Of a stretch of 64,000 bases of DNA, positions 38,513 to 48,904 are shown piece by piece. The position numbers and the translations under genes are program-made. Position 1 is the stretch's first letter, and each line of letters starts with the position of its first letter. The DNA lies in NCBI GenBank assembly GCA_964030785.1, contig OZ034967.1:72729613-72793612 (forward strand). Reading direction: 5' to 3'. Under the pieces are notes generated by a model. It saw only the letters and a program-made list of their open reading frames with translations. It had not been told where the DNA came from and did no database searches. Source of the DNA: Siderastrea siderea. Taxonomy: Eukaryota; Cnidaria; Anthozoa; Scleractinia; Rhizangiidae.

Positions 38513-38770
38513 TTAGCAATAGGTTCTTAAGTTACCAGAAGTGAACTGTAAAAATAATTTCATTATTTGTTGAGTGCAAGTTAATCTACAACATGTACAC
38601 ATGATTGACTGGCTGGGCATAACATTGCAATTTAAAAGATAGATAATACGAAAATACACTACAATCCTAAAAGCCAGGCAAAAATTGGAAGAGTAGTGGA
38701 AGTTCATGCACAGCATTTTTTCCAGAGATTGACCTTAATTAATTGTTTTTGTTTAGCAAAGTGAGTCCCA

Positions 38771-41700
38771 TTATGAAGCTGAGTGATGATATGTTCCATC
38801 AGATGGCTGAATAACAAGTTTATCAAACCCTACACTCATTCCTTCTTTGGTGGGTGAGCAACAGTACAGTCCTATCCTCACTGCATTTCCTCCAGAATCC
38901 AGATGAGCAATGCGAACAAACTTCCATTCATCAGAGCTTCCACTGGGGGATTTCCTTTCAATCTACCAGTACCAAATCATGAGTGTTAATTAACATCACA
39001 GGTGCTTGAACTACTTTTTGTAGGATTATGATGGCCAGCATGCAATCTTGCAGCAGATTGAGGTATTCCACAATCTGGCAAAAACATTTGAAGGGGAGGC
39101 ATCTTGGCCAGGTGGTTCAGTTACTGGACTTGTCATCCAGAGGTACTAGGTTTAAGTCTTCCTCTCTGAGTACCTGGATTTGTTTCGTGGAAGTCCTGCA
39201 TTCAAATCCTCAGCCATGCTTGTGAATAGCCTTAACTGACGAGCCTCCCACCAGTTGGGTTTTTAAAACATTTACATTACATTTTTCATGCAACTTTCTC
39301 TTATTTACAGTGTCCCCAATTAGCACTGCCATATGCCTTGAATACCTCAATACCAAATTAAAGTTAGCATACTGTGTCCGTGCTTTTAATACAATGTAAG
39401 TAAAAATGGCCAACAAAAAGCAAAGGCTATTTCGCTCAGACAAGTCAGCTACTTTTTTCCCTAAACTGAAGTAATTAAAGAAAGATTCTTTCATACCCCT
39501 TGTTGATACTGTCTATTCTATATCAAACCAGCTGCCTTCCTCAAACTTAATGTTGTGATCATAACTAAAAATCTCTTTCATCGATTTTTGTGTTCTTACC
39601 ACATAATCATCTCGTATCTTATGCACCCTCAGTGCCAGTTTATTGTCCTTCCAGGTCTGTGTTGACCAATCACTCCACTTGTTTGTCACCACGCAACTCA
39701 TAAAATATTCTCCATCAACAAACTCCAAACCCTCACAGTTCAAAAAAAGAAATAATAATTTATTCAGTGATTTTGAATGCAAATAATATTGCAGTTGCAA
39801 ATAAAGCCTGACTCCAAACCATGACAGTATGGACATTTAGAAAAAAAGAATCAAAAGTATTAAGGATGGTGCCTCCTTTGTTACTGTGCATATGTACGTT
39901 CTGCGCATCCCTGGTCTGGCCTCAGATATCAAATTTCTTAAGGAATTTGCCTACTAATACAAAGATATTTTTGCATGGTTTATGACTATGTGCAAAAAGA
40001 AGATCTTAGCAAGGGCTATAAGAATCAAAAAAAAAAAACTGGGGGTAGCTGCGCATTTTTCAGAGATAATTGAGCTTATATTTGGAAAGAAATTGCCATA
40101 CATTCTTTGTATTTTAGAGCTTTTTTAGAATTATGGTTGCTAAATTATCTCTGAAAAATGCATGGTTACCCACATTGTTCTTTTTAGATTCCAATTACCC
40201 TTGCTAGAATCTGCTTTTTTCCCATAGTCATTAAACTGGTGCAAAAACACCTCTGAATTAGAAGGCATGGTCCTTAACTTATGATAATATTTACATTTAT
40301 ATATTTATTAATTCAAAGCTGATTGGTCAAATGATAACGAAAACATAGCAGTGATCAGAGGAATGGAACAAGAGTCACTGTAAGTTCTAGCATCTAATCC
40401 TAACCCTACTTCAGACCAAAATGATTAGATGATTTTAACGTCCTTTTTCAGATATTTTGGATGTTCCTTATTCAATTTTATCTCCCCCTTTTCAGGCTAA
40501 AAGGGCACAATTCTAAACCTGTCAGGCCATAAACAATAAAAAATTACTCTGTTTGAGATCATAATGGTCAAAATGTAAACCCTATTGCAGATCAAAATGG
40601 GTGAAAACCCGTGAAAACGCTATACTCTCTGGAATTGTACATAGTCACATAGCTTAACACAGGAGTATACCTCTCCCCCTCCCCCCCCCATCCCCCCTGG
40701 AGAAAAATATTACTTGACAGTTGTTTAGTACTCACTGTCTTGATCCAGTGATCACCATCTACTCTGATCATTATTCCAGCCTAGTAAGCAAAATGATAGG
40801 CTACAATGAACAATAATTGGTTAATTTTGGAAGACTTTTCAAAATTATTAATTCAACACATCGTAGGTTGCATTATAGTTTATCAACCAGTGCACGTGAT
40901 TCACAGCTATTATACACATTTGCATCAGTAGGCATTCCATACACCGTTTCCAAGTTAATTTACCGTACACACGTGTATTTTTGATTAGTACATTTCTTTT
41001 TCCCATCCCTCCCATCCATATGGTGGGCAGAGACCTTTATTTCTGTTGTCTCACTGTTTTATCCTTCAGTTGTTTCAAAATAAATCTCTCCTTATGTCAA
41101 ACTAAATGTCTCAGTAACACCTTATCACCTTCTCAAATCTTTCTTACACATGCATTCCTTTCCTCTGTTTTATATTACATGTATGATAATATAATAATAA
41201 TGAAGGTTTTAATTATTAATTATTCATTTGTTTCAAAATAAATCTCTCTGTATGCCAAACTAAATGGTGTGTGGTACCTTTCAGTTTTATTTTTTTGAAG
41301 GGCTCTGTGGAATAAGCCCTTCACATGCCCAGCAGTCTGGAGCACAAAACACTGAAATAGAAAATGCACAGCAGAAAACAAAACTTAATGGCTATGACCC
41401 TATGACCTAACCTGATCAAATTGATTCAGTGCTGTCAGATCAAATGATGTCTCTATGATGCTGTTTGTCTGTTTGACAACAAGATGAAGCAGATGTCCAT
41501 TGTCTTTAATGATTTCTGGATTATAATAAGTTCTGTTAAAAGGCACAACCACAAGGGTCAGTGACTCACTGGTACATATATCATTGAAGATGTAGGTAAA
41601 GCTAACTAAAATCTAATTCAATAAAAATATACAAACCTTTTCCAAAAGTCTGTTTGCCCTTTCTGAAATAAAGGATTTTTTTCTTTAATATTTTTATTTA

Positions 41701-42329
41701 CCTAAGCAAATAAAGCCTGCCATCCAAATGAACATTTTGCCTAAGTCAGAAGATTGCTCATTTGCATTTTAAAGGTTCAGCACACATGAAAACTTTGACA
41801 TTTGAAGCAAGCCTTAGAGTTCTGGACCATACAAATTCTGCTGCAAAAACTAAAACATTAATTTGAGATGTTTCAGTCTTACACTGGCACCAGAACAACT
41901 GCCAAAGACCTATATATGTCAACAATAGAATTGTTCTGGTACTCAAGAAGAATTGAAAAATCTTAAATTAATATTCCAGCGTTAACGGAGTGCCCACTCA
42001 GTGAACAGATTTAAAAGATGATATTAAAAGAGCATCACAGGAGTGTATCATCCTTGTAAAAACAGTTGTTATCGTAAGCTAGTGCCACTGACAATATCTG
42101 ACATGAGAATTCAAGTAGGGATTGTATTATATTCATGCTGATGGTGAGTGCATGCCGATCGAGCTGTAACATCCACCTAATTATCACTTACCGAGAAAAC
42201 TTTCACCCCTGTGGAGCCATTGCAACGCAGTTGATATTTCTCCGGTGGATTGTACCAAAGAATGTCCGGACCAAGCTTTTCCGAGCTAAAATCTAAAGAC
42301 AAACAAAACTGCTCCCCCACAGCCGCCAT
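38771..42329 (-). CDS. DUF1349 / REE1-like concanavalin A-fold protein (complete, 6 exons)
   Basis: Exons in coding order: 42192-42329, 41637-41662, 41412-41532, 40736-40780, 39600-39731, 38771-38962; 654 nt, 217 residues, TAA stop. All junctions are GT-AG and in phase. Motifs typical of DUF1349 appear in family order: DILWYNPPEKYQLRC, TDFWKRTYYNPEI, AGIMIRVDGDHWIKTGLEFV, VVTNKWSDWS, and near the end AVRIGLYCCSPTKEGMSVGF. Family members (bacterial and fungal, including yeast Ree1, a modulator of enolase) are about 190-210 residues, so this is a full single-domain protein. No signal peptide or membrane segment, so probably cytosolic (inference). The start ATG sits in ATGGCGGC. Function in animals is not established; Ree1-like regulation should not be assumed. 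Intron 4 contains a TTAA-flanked MITE. Confidence 0.9.
39864..40273. mobile_element. TTAA-flanked MITE, 410 bp (intron 4 of the DUF1349 gene)
   Basis: TTAA at 39860-39863 and 40274-40277. Ends GGATGGTGCCT and complement of AGGCATGGTCC. The inner arms also mirror each other (TTTTCAGAGATAATT and AATTATCTCTGAAAA-like). Non-coding. Confidence 0.65.
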
Positions 42330-42967
42330 AGTCAGCGGCGTTTGTCATCGCAGGCTCACGTCCGTAGGTACTTCGATTGGGAGTGCAGGGTGGGTGATGC
42401 CATCGCTCAAGGCCCGTAGTTTATTTCAGCACCTCCCCTCGACGGGAAATTCTTCAGAATTTGTGGCGAGACAAGCTCGAAAATCTGACTCCAACTAGAC
42501 CAAACTAGTCTCTTTTCGATGAGGCTGGCCAAAACAGCAAAAATCTAATCCCAATTTTAGACTAGAAAGCAAATCATACCCCCTTTCTAACATGGTTAAA
42601 ATGTATTGATGTATTGAAACTGTGTCTGAGTGTGCCGGCGATCAGACCTTCCTTTTTCTTGTTCAACAAGTCTCCTCACCACCGTGATGCGTCACCTAGC
42701 TTGGTCTCGTGCTTCGTTCAAACGGCAAATGAGAGAATTTTTTAGCATCTAGATGAGGAAGGAAAGCTTACACCTGTAGAAGTCTTCCTCCACTCGCGTT
42801 TGAACGTAGAGTGAGCTTAAGCGACTTAAGCGATAGCTCAAAAGCGTTACGCGTTACGCATGTGTCGGCCAAAGAACGTGTTCCCACCACAGGTAGCCCA
42901 AGCTCACTATTTTAGGCTTTCAAACACAGTAATCCAACTCTCTTGTCGACGATTATAAGAGTTTTAT
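42330..42967. other. Intergenic: upstream of the DUF1349 gene
   Basis: Holds the presumed promoter of the minus-strand gene. I see no TATA box. The open frame around 42250-42498 plus overlaps exon 1 in the wrong sense. Nothing else recognised. Confidence 0.4.
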
Positions 42968-43177
42968 GGGAAATCTAATTATGGTGAAAACGCCATCGCT
43001 CATAGAGGCCCAATACTGTGGAATGCTATTATTGCCCAGGACAAGGACTTCGCGGATACGAACTATAAGGACCTGGCAAAGAAAATCCGCTCGATCGAGA
43101 TTTTCAGGGAGTTAACCTTTAAGGAGACTTCAGTAACAACGGCCAATTTGAGATGTACGGATTTTAATTATATATAG
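42968..43177 (+). mobile_element. Non-LTR retrotransposon 3' fragment
   Basis: An open frame ending in TAG reads AIAHRGPILWNAIIAQDKD, then a charged tail. RGP-x-LWN followed by a lysine-rich stretch is typical of the end of the reverse-transcriptase ORF of LINE elements (CR1/RTE-like clades). No catalytic domain is present; it is a 5'-truncated relic. Confidence 0.5.
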
Positions 43178-43589
43178 GGAATTTTTTTAAATAGGATCAA
43201 GGGTGCGAGGATTTTAATGTGTATATATATATTTTTTATAAAGTTTAAATTAAGTTTTTATTATTTTGCACGACCCCACAAGCTGCAGAGCTTTAATCGT
43301 GCTGTCTGTATCTGAGCGAGTCGCTTTTCCTTCTCAGGGTGAAAAAGCGACTCGCTCAGAGAGGTGTTTTATTGACCCTTCGAGGCCTAGCCGCTGAAAA
43401 AATACTGGGAAACGTATGAATGAGCCAGAGGTTAGCGTGCGTTGTATTCTTACATTCGTGTATTGCTTGAGCTGATAAGTTGACCCTCTCGGAAAGGCGC
43501 TAAATTACCCTTAAATTAAAGAGGGGATATTTTAGGAAACTACAAGAAAACGAGAACGGTGAGTTTTGTAGACAATTTTATTTTGAAAA

Positions 43590-43745
43590 TTAAAGGCCCT
43601 TTTAGATACCTAAATGACAGATTTCCCTACCCTTTCATATACTTCAGCTCGTGAAATCCCTACCCTTTTATATACCTGAAGCCTGAAAAAGGTACCCCTT
43701 TTGGGCGGAGCCTCCCCGTATAGGCCATTATAGGGAGTACCCCTC
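43590..43745. repeat. C/G-rich dispersed repeat, partial inverted copy
   Basis: Contains, in reverse, the CCTACCCTTTCATATAC and GGGCGGAGCCTCCC blocks of the 35125-35690 repeat. Non-coding. The flanking 43178-43589 and 43746-44240 contain no recognisable gene. Confidence 0.55.
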
Positions 43746-44631
43746 CGGGACAAACGTCTGCTTAAACGAGCAGCTTACTCCCAGGTATTGCTTATTCCCT
43801 GATTCCATTCTTGTTCAACCTTTTGTCATGTTGTTTGTGTCCCAAAATATCGTCGGAAATGATAATAAGTGAAAAGCCACGGGAACGAGGTTGGGACCTG
43901 CGAAACAACTGTGTTCTGTACGTTTGCTTTACTACTGTGAGAATATAGCCTGCGTGCAGACCTCTCCTAGCAAAGGAAATAGGAAACGACTGCACGCAGG
44001 GTATACAAATATTGGTTGAAAGCGCCGTGGAAATAGATTTTCAAAAGCGTTTTCGTCAAGCGACCCGTTCGTCTGTGCCAAGAGTTACAAGCGGTTACTT
44101 CGATTTCATGAATTTCAAATAATAAAAACAAACCTTCGATCAGTTCAAGGTCTTTAAGAGATGACCTCATGTACAGGAAACACCGGTAATTTATAGACCT
44201 AAACGACTACTCCAGATTCGCCGATCGATACCACTTGCCGGGACCACTTGTACTCCTTCGGACTTCAGGGAAACTCACGGCGAAAATTATGCATTATCGG
44301 TAGGAACGGAGGTCATTCAGGTGAAACCTACGATCAGGTGTCCTTCTTTAATAGGGGGAAGCATGGGGGGAGCGCGAAAGGAGGACGGGGGGAAGATGAA
44401 AAAAGTTTTTTCCCTCTTCCCCGTAAAAAAGAACAAAGAACGCCTGATGGCATGTTAATTCAGCCGGCATTAACGGTCGCTAAACGCACAGTAAATAGCT
44501 CAAACACTGTCAAAAATCATTTTGTTTGCCGCTGTTTGGCGTCTCACGCTGGGGAGGAGTTAGTGACGCGCCAAAAGAAAGTCTGCGTAGGAGGCCTACC
44601 GTCTCCCATCTCCCCTCATAACGTTGTACTT

Positions 44632-46090
44632 GACAGTATGACATGCCATATGATACGTGTAATCAGTTTTCTCGGAAGACGGGAAAAAGACCTAAATTGA
44701 TTGTTTAAAAGTACTTTTCTCTGTGTCATTTCCTATTTAGTGAATTCTTCATGTCTGAACGATGATATAGCTGCTTTGTAAACTCGCTAAACGTCTGTGA
44801 TAGCGATGTAACTCGGTTTTCAGGTAGGTACTTGATTTGATGTGGAGTTTTTGTTTTGTTTTGGCGAAAGAGATGATTATATGACGAAAACGTAACTAGA
44901 TATAGAGTAATGGAACCACAGTCACTTTTGAAACGCCCCGTTCCTTGTTTTGTTCTTTGGCTTTAAGGGTTGAGCTAAGTGTTGCTGTATATATGCTGAG
45001 GCGGTTGACTGGACCAGTTGTTGTCAATACCCATGATTTCATTCACTCGGTCATGCAGTCACCATGACCCAAGTTGGTTTAGCTCACAAATTCAAAACAT
45101 CTGATACCAGTTACACGTAGGAGTACTGAAAAGGAATATAGAATTTTCAATCCAACTGCAAATATGTTATGGCGCGTCTTACACACTGGTGTACCTGACG
45201 TTATGTGGAGTATATGAACGCGACATATGATTACATGTAATCAGTTTTCTCGGGAGACGGGAAAAAACCCTTATTGATTAGTCTGTAGTAGTTTCTCTCT
45301 CCAGGCACTCACTTTGTTCAGATCTGTTGTTCGATTTTAGCGTCATTTCTTACAAGAAATCCTTTATATCTGAACGATGATATAACTGCTGTATATTTTC
45401 CTCGGTAGGCTTCTGTGACAGTGATGTAACTGGTTCTCGTGATCAGGTAGGTTTATAATTCAGTGTATTTGACAGTATGACACGGTATATGATACATGTA
45501 ATCTGTTTTCTCGGAAAACGGGAAAAAAGCCCTAATTCATTATTCCAAAGCACTTCCTTTCTCCAGCGCACTCACTTTGTTCAGATCTTTTGTTCGAATG
45601 TTAGCGTCATTTCTTATAAGGAATTCTTTTTATCTGAACGATAATATGAATGCTGTATATTTTCCTCGGTAAGCGTCTGTGACAGTGATGTAACCGGTTT
45701 TCGTGATCAGGTAGATGATATTCAGGGTACTTGACGGTCTGAGACGGTATGTGATACATGTAATCTGTTTTCTTGAAAAACGGGAAAAAAACCTAATTGA
45801 TTATACGATTTAAAAGCATTTCCTTTCTCCAATACACTCACTTTGTTCAGAATTCTGCCGTTGTTTCAATTTTAGCGTCGTTTCTAATATATCTGAACGA
45901 TGATATGACTGTTTGATATTTTCCTCTGTAGGCATCTGTGACAGGCGAGTTAACTGGGATTTTCAGGAAGGTATTTGGTGTTTGTTTTGTTCTGTTTTGG
46001 CTAAAAAGATGATTGTATAACGAAGAGGTAACGTCGGTAGCCTGATGTAGAATAACAGAATCACTGTTAGATTTGAAATGCCCCCTTTTT
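44632..46090. repeat. Array of diverged approximately 240-bp tandem repeats
   Basis: Units begin near 44632, 45228, 45470 and 45728. Each carries a GTAATCnGTTTTCTCGG-like block, GGGAAAAA, CACTTTGTTCAGA, TCTGAACGATnATAT and a closing GTGACAGTGATGTAAC-like block. A second module (TTGTTTTGTTTTGGC, then GATTATATGACGAA) follows the first unit at about 44850-45060 and recurs at about 45975-46090. So the array had a higher-order two-module unit. Non-coding. Confidence 0.7.
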
Positions 46091-46309
46091 TTCTTTCTTT
46101 TGCTGATTTGCTTCATTGTTTGTTCATTTGTCGTCAATATTTCCCCCTAGTCACTTTTTTTGGCAGCAACATCGGAAGTGCCAAGGGACTGGGAAATTGA
46201 GTTCGTTTAAGGGGAGCTCGTTAAAAACCTTTCTGTAACGAATTTGTCGGAAAACGACCAAACTCTTCATCGTCTGGAGGGTAGGTTAATAAATATTTTG
46301 CCTTTAAAT

Positions 46310-46410
46310 TAGACAGTGTTATAATTATTTTTAAAAACACAACGCTCTTCAGTTTTCGGAACATGTTTCGATGTTTCAAACACCATCATCAGCCATAATG
46401 AGTATATACT
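46310..46410. repeat. Possible Penelope-like element terminus
   Basis: Minus-strand reading gives GCTGATGATGGTGTTTGAAA followed by CATCGAAACATG and CTGAAGAGCGTTGTG. This resembles terminal repeats of Penelope-like elements, which often carry hammerhead-ribozyme motifs. A clean hammerhead fold was not obtained by hand, so this is tentative. Confidence 0.3.
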
Positions 46411-46479
46411 AAGGTTTACAGAATGATCGTTATCATATATGTAACAGCCTATACAATGAGCCTTTATAAATTCAAAATA

Positions 46480-47394
46480 CAGTCGAACCTCTGTACAACG
46501 GCCACCCAGGGGACAGAGTTTACTGGCCGCTGTAAAGAGGTGGTCGTTATAGGGAGGTAGGGATGTAATGTGACACCACTCGACAATTCATTTAACAGTC
46601 GTGATTTTATTCTAATTGCTTGTATCTAACCTTAAAATAATCAGTGATATTAGTTAATGACATTACAACTTGAAAAAAGTGCGAAAGGTCTTTAGCGAAA
46701 ATGTCGAGAAAACAAAGCCAATAATTGAAATAATTTCTTCTTTTCTGAGAGTGAACCTAAGCCCGTGTCGACTATGTACGTCGTCTGTCTGGACGCTTCC
46801 CCCTTTCTTTGTGGAAATAAAAGCACAACTACAATACAAACAACTCATTTAGTGTTAACAAAGTTTGCACTGTACTAAAACTAAGTCTTTAAACACGACT
46901 TTTCACTAGAAGACGAATGAAAAAAAAATGTTCAAAAGAGGTGCCGTTTGAAAAAGTATTGATCTGCAGACCACTCGCTATCAGAATCTTTTCTTTATCC
47001 TCAACGTGTGCACGAGTCCAAGTACCCGACACTACACGTATCAAGTTTCGTGACCTCTGCTTAGCCCAACAGCATTACTGTGGTACTTTAAAAGCACAAT
47101 TATTCCGCAGTTGTTTGTTTTGTGGCCGTTATGGAGAGGTTATTTGGGAAGTTGAGGACACGTTTTACTGGCCTTTGCCGTTGCCGAGACGTGGCCGTTG
47201 CAGGGAGGTCAAAGTAAGAGCAAATGTATGGATCTTCCGCCGGTACGATAAAAAGTTGCCGTTGCCGAGAGGTGGCCGTTGCAGGGAGGTCAAAGTAAGA
47301 GCAAATGTATGGATCTTCCGCCGGTACGATAAAAAGTGGCCGTTGCAGAGAGGTGGCCGTTGTAGGGAGGTGGCCGTTAGTAGAGGTTCGACTG
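46480..47394. mobile_element. 915-bp pogo-like TIR element with internal duplication
   Basis: Ends CAGTCGAACCTCTGTACAAC and complement of the same with two or three mismatches. TA precedes the left end, but TT follows the right, so the target duplication is imperfect. Interior GGCCGTTGCAGGGAGGTCAA repeats, including an 81-bp unit duplicated at 47176-47337. Open frames on both strands here (about 100-170 codons) come from that low-complexity repeat. TIR type resembles pogo/Tc1 elements (family knowledge). Confidence 0.55.
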
Positions 47395-47478
47395 TTCGTA
47401 AAATGCAAACTTATTTAAACTAACCAATAAAAATTTAAAAAGAACAATAGTAAAACCACTAAGCTGTAATAGATACAT

Positions 47479-47757
47479 TTAAAAATGTAACGATAAATTG
47501 ACATGCTCAACTTGTTTGTTGAGTTCGGGGTTCAACCGTTCGATATGAAAACTCTCCCTAATTTTAAGTTGAGAGAAGGTCTCAGCATAATCAATAATTT
47601 TGAAACAGGAGGCATCACAACTGTCTCGGCAATGCCTAGAACAACTAAGATGTCTAAAAACGTAGGAATTTTTGTCCCGAAAAAGATGCTCATTAACACC
47701 TGTGTGAAAATGCCTATTGGTTTCACCAATATAACGAGAAAATTTCATCTATTATAA
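47479..47757 (-). mobile_element. Penelope-like element fragment, GIY-YIG endonuclease C-terminal part
   Basis: The minus frame begins SRYIGETNRHFHTGVNEHL and continues through a Cys/His-containing tail to a stop. This is the GIY-YIG core and downstream part of a Penelope-like retroelement endonuclease. The reverse transcriptase is absent. Abuts a second fragment in opposite orientation. Confidence 0.65.
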
Positions 47758-47999
47758 ATAAGTATTGCAAGGATTTAAATGTAAAAGTTATATTCTCTCC
47801 ATTCAAACTAAGCAGTATGTTCAGTCCTAAAGACTTTATTCCCGAGTCTCTTAAATCGCGTGTTGTTTACCAGTTCACGTGTGCGAGCTGTGGAGCTCGT
47901 TATATTGGTGAAACCAATAGGCATTTTCACACACGTGTTAATGACGTGATGTTTAAATCCGGTTTGCTAACCCGGAAATCCCCTTGCAAAAGTAAATAA
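47758..47999 (+). mobile_element. Penelope-like element fragment, linker and GIY-YIG start
   Basis: The plus frame reads KYCKDLNVKVIFSPFKLSSM, then SRVVYQFTCASCGARYIGET and NRHFHTRVND before similarity stops. The order (Cys-containing linker, then GIY-YIG) is that of Penelope-like elements. Together with the minus-strand neighbour it forms a head-to-head pair overlapping in the RYIGETNRHFH motif. Confidence 0.65.
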
Positions 48000-48904
48000 G
48001 TTGACTCGGAATTCGTGACGTAAACGAATTACGTCAAACCCAACCAAGGCAACAGCGAACACCACATGCAAACCACACGTATCGCTCGATAATACTCAGT
48101 TATTTTCTATCTAAAGACTAGTAACAGCTACCTTATTAATTGATCTCCTTATTAATGACCGATTCCTTCGTCTTTATGCAATTCAAATCAACTTCTCCCC
48201 TCAAATAAATACTCATCTCTCTCCCTTCTCAACAACTACGATGTATCGAAGGTGCAATCCACTAATTGCATCAACATACTAGTGCATATCCCTTCTCTTC
48301 CTAAGCCACGGTTCCTTACCGCGCTAATAAGCTACAAACACAGCTGTCGTTTCTCTCCTCTGCGAACTACAGTTTACCCAATGGGAAAACGTACAGTCCA
48401 CTGCAGAAACCGTCCCCCCATAAAACGCTAAGGGAAACTGCCTCTCACGCAGCACAATATTACACCGCTGCTATACAAAACGCAACTTTCAAAGCAAATC
48501 ACATGCACTGAAGCGTGATATGCTCCTCACATTCACAAATCCTTCCACTCCCACATTTTCACATCCCTCAAAATGTCAATCCCCATAACAAAGCTCCTGC
48601 GCTAAAAGAATTTTCACCATAACCACTAACTAGATCAGACAACACAGCCAATTTCGCATTCAATCCTATTAGCTGCTTTACTCAGTTGCGCATGCGTTAT
48701 ACAAGACAAATACTGAAACCCCATACTTAACAACCCTTCGCCGTTCATATTTTAAATACTGTAAATTAAAAGACAAGAACACACGAAGGTAACATTCAGC
48801 AGACTAATATGCGCATGCGTCTTATGTAAGATATTACCGCTCTTGAGTACCCCTACCACAAGCCTTACAGCACTTTGTTCGTCTGACCATAGTTGGTCTG
48901 ACCG
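48000..48904. other. Intergenic AT-rich stretch
   Basis: No open frame with recognisable content, no tRNA or clear inverted repeat. Short pyrimidine-rich blocks only. Confidence 0.4.

Noticed and set aside
44248..44700. 150-codon open frame on the plus strand
   Set aside because: Low-complexity start, no recognisable domain, no splice context; overlaps the first tandem repeat unit.
46917..47423. 168-codon open frame on the plus strand
   Set aside because: It lies in the pogo-like element and owes its length to the 81-bp duplication; no domain and a mirror frame on the other strand.
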